NCBI GenBank assembly: GCA_902773305.1
Contig: CACYEB010000104.1
Location: 1-6,999, forward strand
From: an uncultured Bacteroidia bacterium
GTDB lineage: Bacteria > Bacteroidota > Bacteroidia > Bacteroidales > UBA932
Reading direction: 5' to 3'
DNA length: 6,999 nucleotides
Part shown: positions 6,013 to 6,999 of the stretch, piece after piece
Numbering within the stretch: position 1 is the stretch's first letter
How the letters are laid out: each line of letters begins with the position of its first letter
The notes under the pieces: model-generated
Databases searched by the model: none
Told to the model about the DNA's origin: nothing
The model's input: the letters and a program-made list of their open reading frames with translations, nothing else
Made by a program: the position numbers and the translations under genes

Positions 6013-6999
6013 TTATAATTCTTTTTTATCAATGTTGTACTTAGAAATGTCCATACCGAAACTGAGCTTGAGCTTGTTCTCTACGAGGTACACGACTTCG
6101 GTGAGAGACTTCTTGCCGAAGTTGCGCAGCTTCATCAGCTCTTCTTTCTTATGGGAAACCAGGTCGGCGATGGTCTCGATGTCAACGGCCTTGAGGCAGT
6201 TGAGAGCACGGACGCTTATCTCCAGATCCTGAAGTTTGGTCATAAGATGATGACGGGTACGAAGCGACTCCTCGTCGAGGTTCTTGCTTTCGGGTGCAAT
6301 GTTCTCCTCGAGGGTGATCTTGTCGTCGGAGAAGAGCATGAAGTGATAGATAAGTATCTTTGCAGCCTCCTTGAGAGCATCTTTCGGAGTGATGGAACCG
6401 TCGGTAGTAATCTCTATGATAAGGGTTTCATAGTCGGTTTTCTGCTCGACGCGGCAATCTTCCCTGCGGTAGTTCACATTCTTTATGGGAGTGTAGATAG
6501 AGTCGATTGCTATGGTTCCTATCGGCGCCTTGTCGTCTTTGTTCTCGTCTGCGGGGACATAACCGCGGCCCTTGCCGATGGTGAAGTCCATCACGATTTT
6601 CACGCTGGGCTCCATAGTGCAGATATGAAGGTCGGGGTTGAGTACCGTAAACGCAGAAAGACTCTTGGCGAGGTCTCCGGCAGTGAATTCTTGCTTACCA
6701 CTAACAGTCACAGTTGCAGTTTCGCCCTCCTCTGTCTCGATCATTCTCTTCAGACGAATTTGCTTGAGGTTGAGGATGATGTCCACCACATTCTCCACCA
6801 CGCCGGGGATTGTGTCAAACTCGTGCTTGACACCCTCGATGCGGATGCTTGTGATGGCAAATCCTTCCAGAGAAGAGAGCAAAATGCGGCGAAGCGCGTT
6901 ACCTACGGTAGTCGCATAACCGGGCTCCAGAGGGCGGAACTCGAAGCGGCCAAAGGTATCGGTAGCGTCCAGCATTATCACCTTGTCAGGTTTTTGGAA
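6013..6999 (-). CDS. rpoA: DNA-directed RNA polymerase alpha subunit, 5' end beyond the window
   Basis: RpoA dimerises to seed RNA polymerase assembly, and its C-terminal domain contacts upstream promoter DNA and activators. The frame is open to the right edge, where it reads [27 protein letters not shown]. Bacteroidetes RpoA normally starts a few residues before FQKPDKV, so only about five residues are missing and the GTG at 6981 is an internal valine codon, not the start. The visible 328 residues include the N-terminal assembly domain ([17 protein letters not shown]), its second subdomain, an acidic linker and the C-terminal domain. In that domain VRALNCLKA keeps the arginine (codon 6210-6208) and asparagine that match E. 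coli Arg265 and Asn268, which bind [15 protein letters not shown] is the second helix-hairpin-helix part. rplQ follows after three bases, the standard alpha-operon order. The promoter lies outside the window. Confidence 0.99.
   Translation of the reverse strand, partial: FQKPDKVIMLDATDTFGRFEFRPLEPGYATTVGNALRRILLSSLEGFAITSIRIEGVKHEFDTIPGVVENVVDIILNLKQIRLKRMIETEEGETATVTVSGKQEFTAGDLAKSLSAFTVLNPDLHICTMEPSVKIVMDFTIGKGRGYVPADENKDDKAPIGTIAIDSIYTPIKNVNYRREDCRVEQKTDYETLIIEITTDGSITPKDALKEAAKILIYHFMLFSDDKITLEENIAPESKNLDEESLRTRHHLMTKLQDLEISVRALNCLKAVDIETIADLVSHKKEELMKLRNFGKKSLTEVVYLVENKLKLSFGMDISKYNIDKKEL

Noticed and set aside
6979..6981. GTG at 6981 as the start of rpoA
   Set aside because: The frame stays open to the edge and reads FQKPDK just upstream, which is conserved RpoA sequence, so this codon is an internal valine.
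1..6999. Defence island, mobile element or other new multi-gene system
   Set aside because: All six genes belong to well-known families, mostly core housekeeping. There are no transposase, integrase, toxin-antitoxin or nuclease-effector genes, no terminal repeats and no spaced repeat array.

Overview
The window reads as ordinary chromosomal DNA from a member of the Bacteroidetes, most likely order Bacteroidales. Four things point there. RpoA and L17 closely follow the Bacteroidetes versions, with the visible RpoA opening FQKPDKV. A serpin is made as a lipoprotein with an acidic stretch right after the lipobox cysteine. The start codons lack clear Shine-Dalgarno sequences. The single divergent gap holds matches to the Bacteroidetes -7 promoter element TAnnTTTG. 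Base composition is fairly G+C-rich for the group, which would suit Rikenellaceae or uncultured gut Bacteroidales, but the genus cannot be fixed from this sequence.

Layout: (1) 7-1269, plus strand: a serpin-family protease inhibitor with a lipoprotein signal peptide. (2) 4743-1288, minus strand: a two-gene unit of a metallo-beta-lactamase-fold hydrolase followed with no gap by uvrA, which runs tail-to-tail against the serpin with 18 bases between stop codons. (3) 4744-4803: a 60-base divergent promoter region. (4) 4804-5418, plus strand: a deoxynucleoside kinase. (5) 5419-5499: an 81-base convergent gap with a strong inverted repeat. (6) 6999-5500, minus strand: rpoA, cut by the right edge of the window, then rplQ, the distal end of the alpha ribosomal-protein operon. 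There is no gene-free stretch longer than 300 bases. I see no tRNA, rRNA, insertion sequence, CRISPR array or phage gene.

The genes are mostly unrelated housekeeping units: DNA excision repair (UvrA), thioester or related ester hydrolysis (MBL protein), deoxynucleotide salvage (kinase), and transcription and translation (RpoA, L17). The accessory-looking gene is the serpin, probably a cell-surface or periplasmic inhibitor of serine or cysteine proteases. I found no convincing undescribed system. The points worth a second look are the serpin's reactive-centre loop, a long hairpin inside the 3' end of uvrA just past the serpin stop, a missing cysteine in the first UvrA zinc site, and the compact divergent promoter region.
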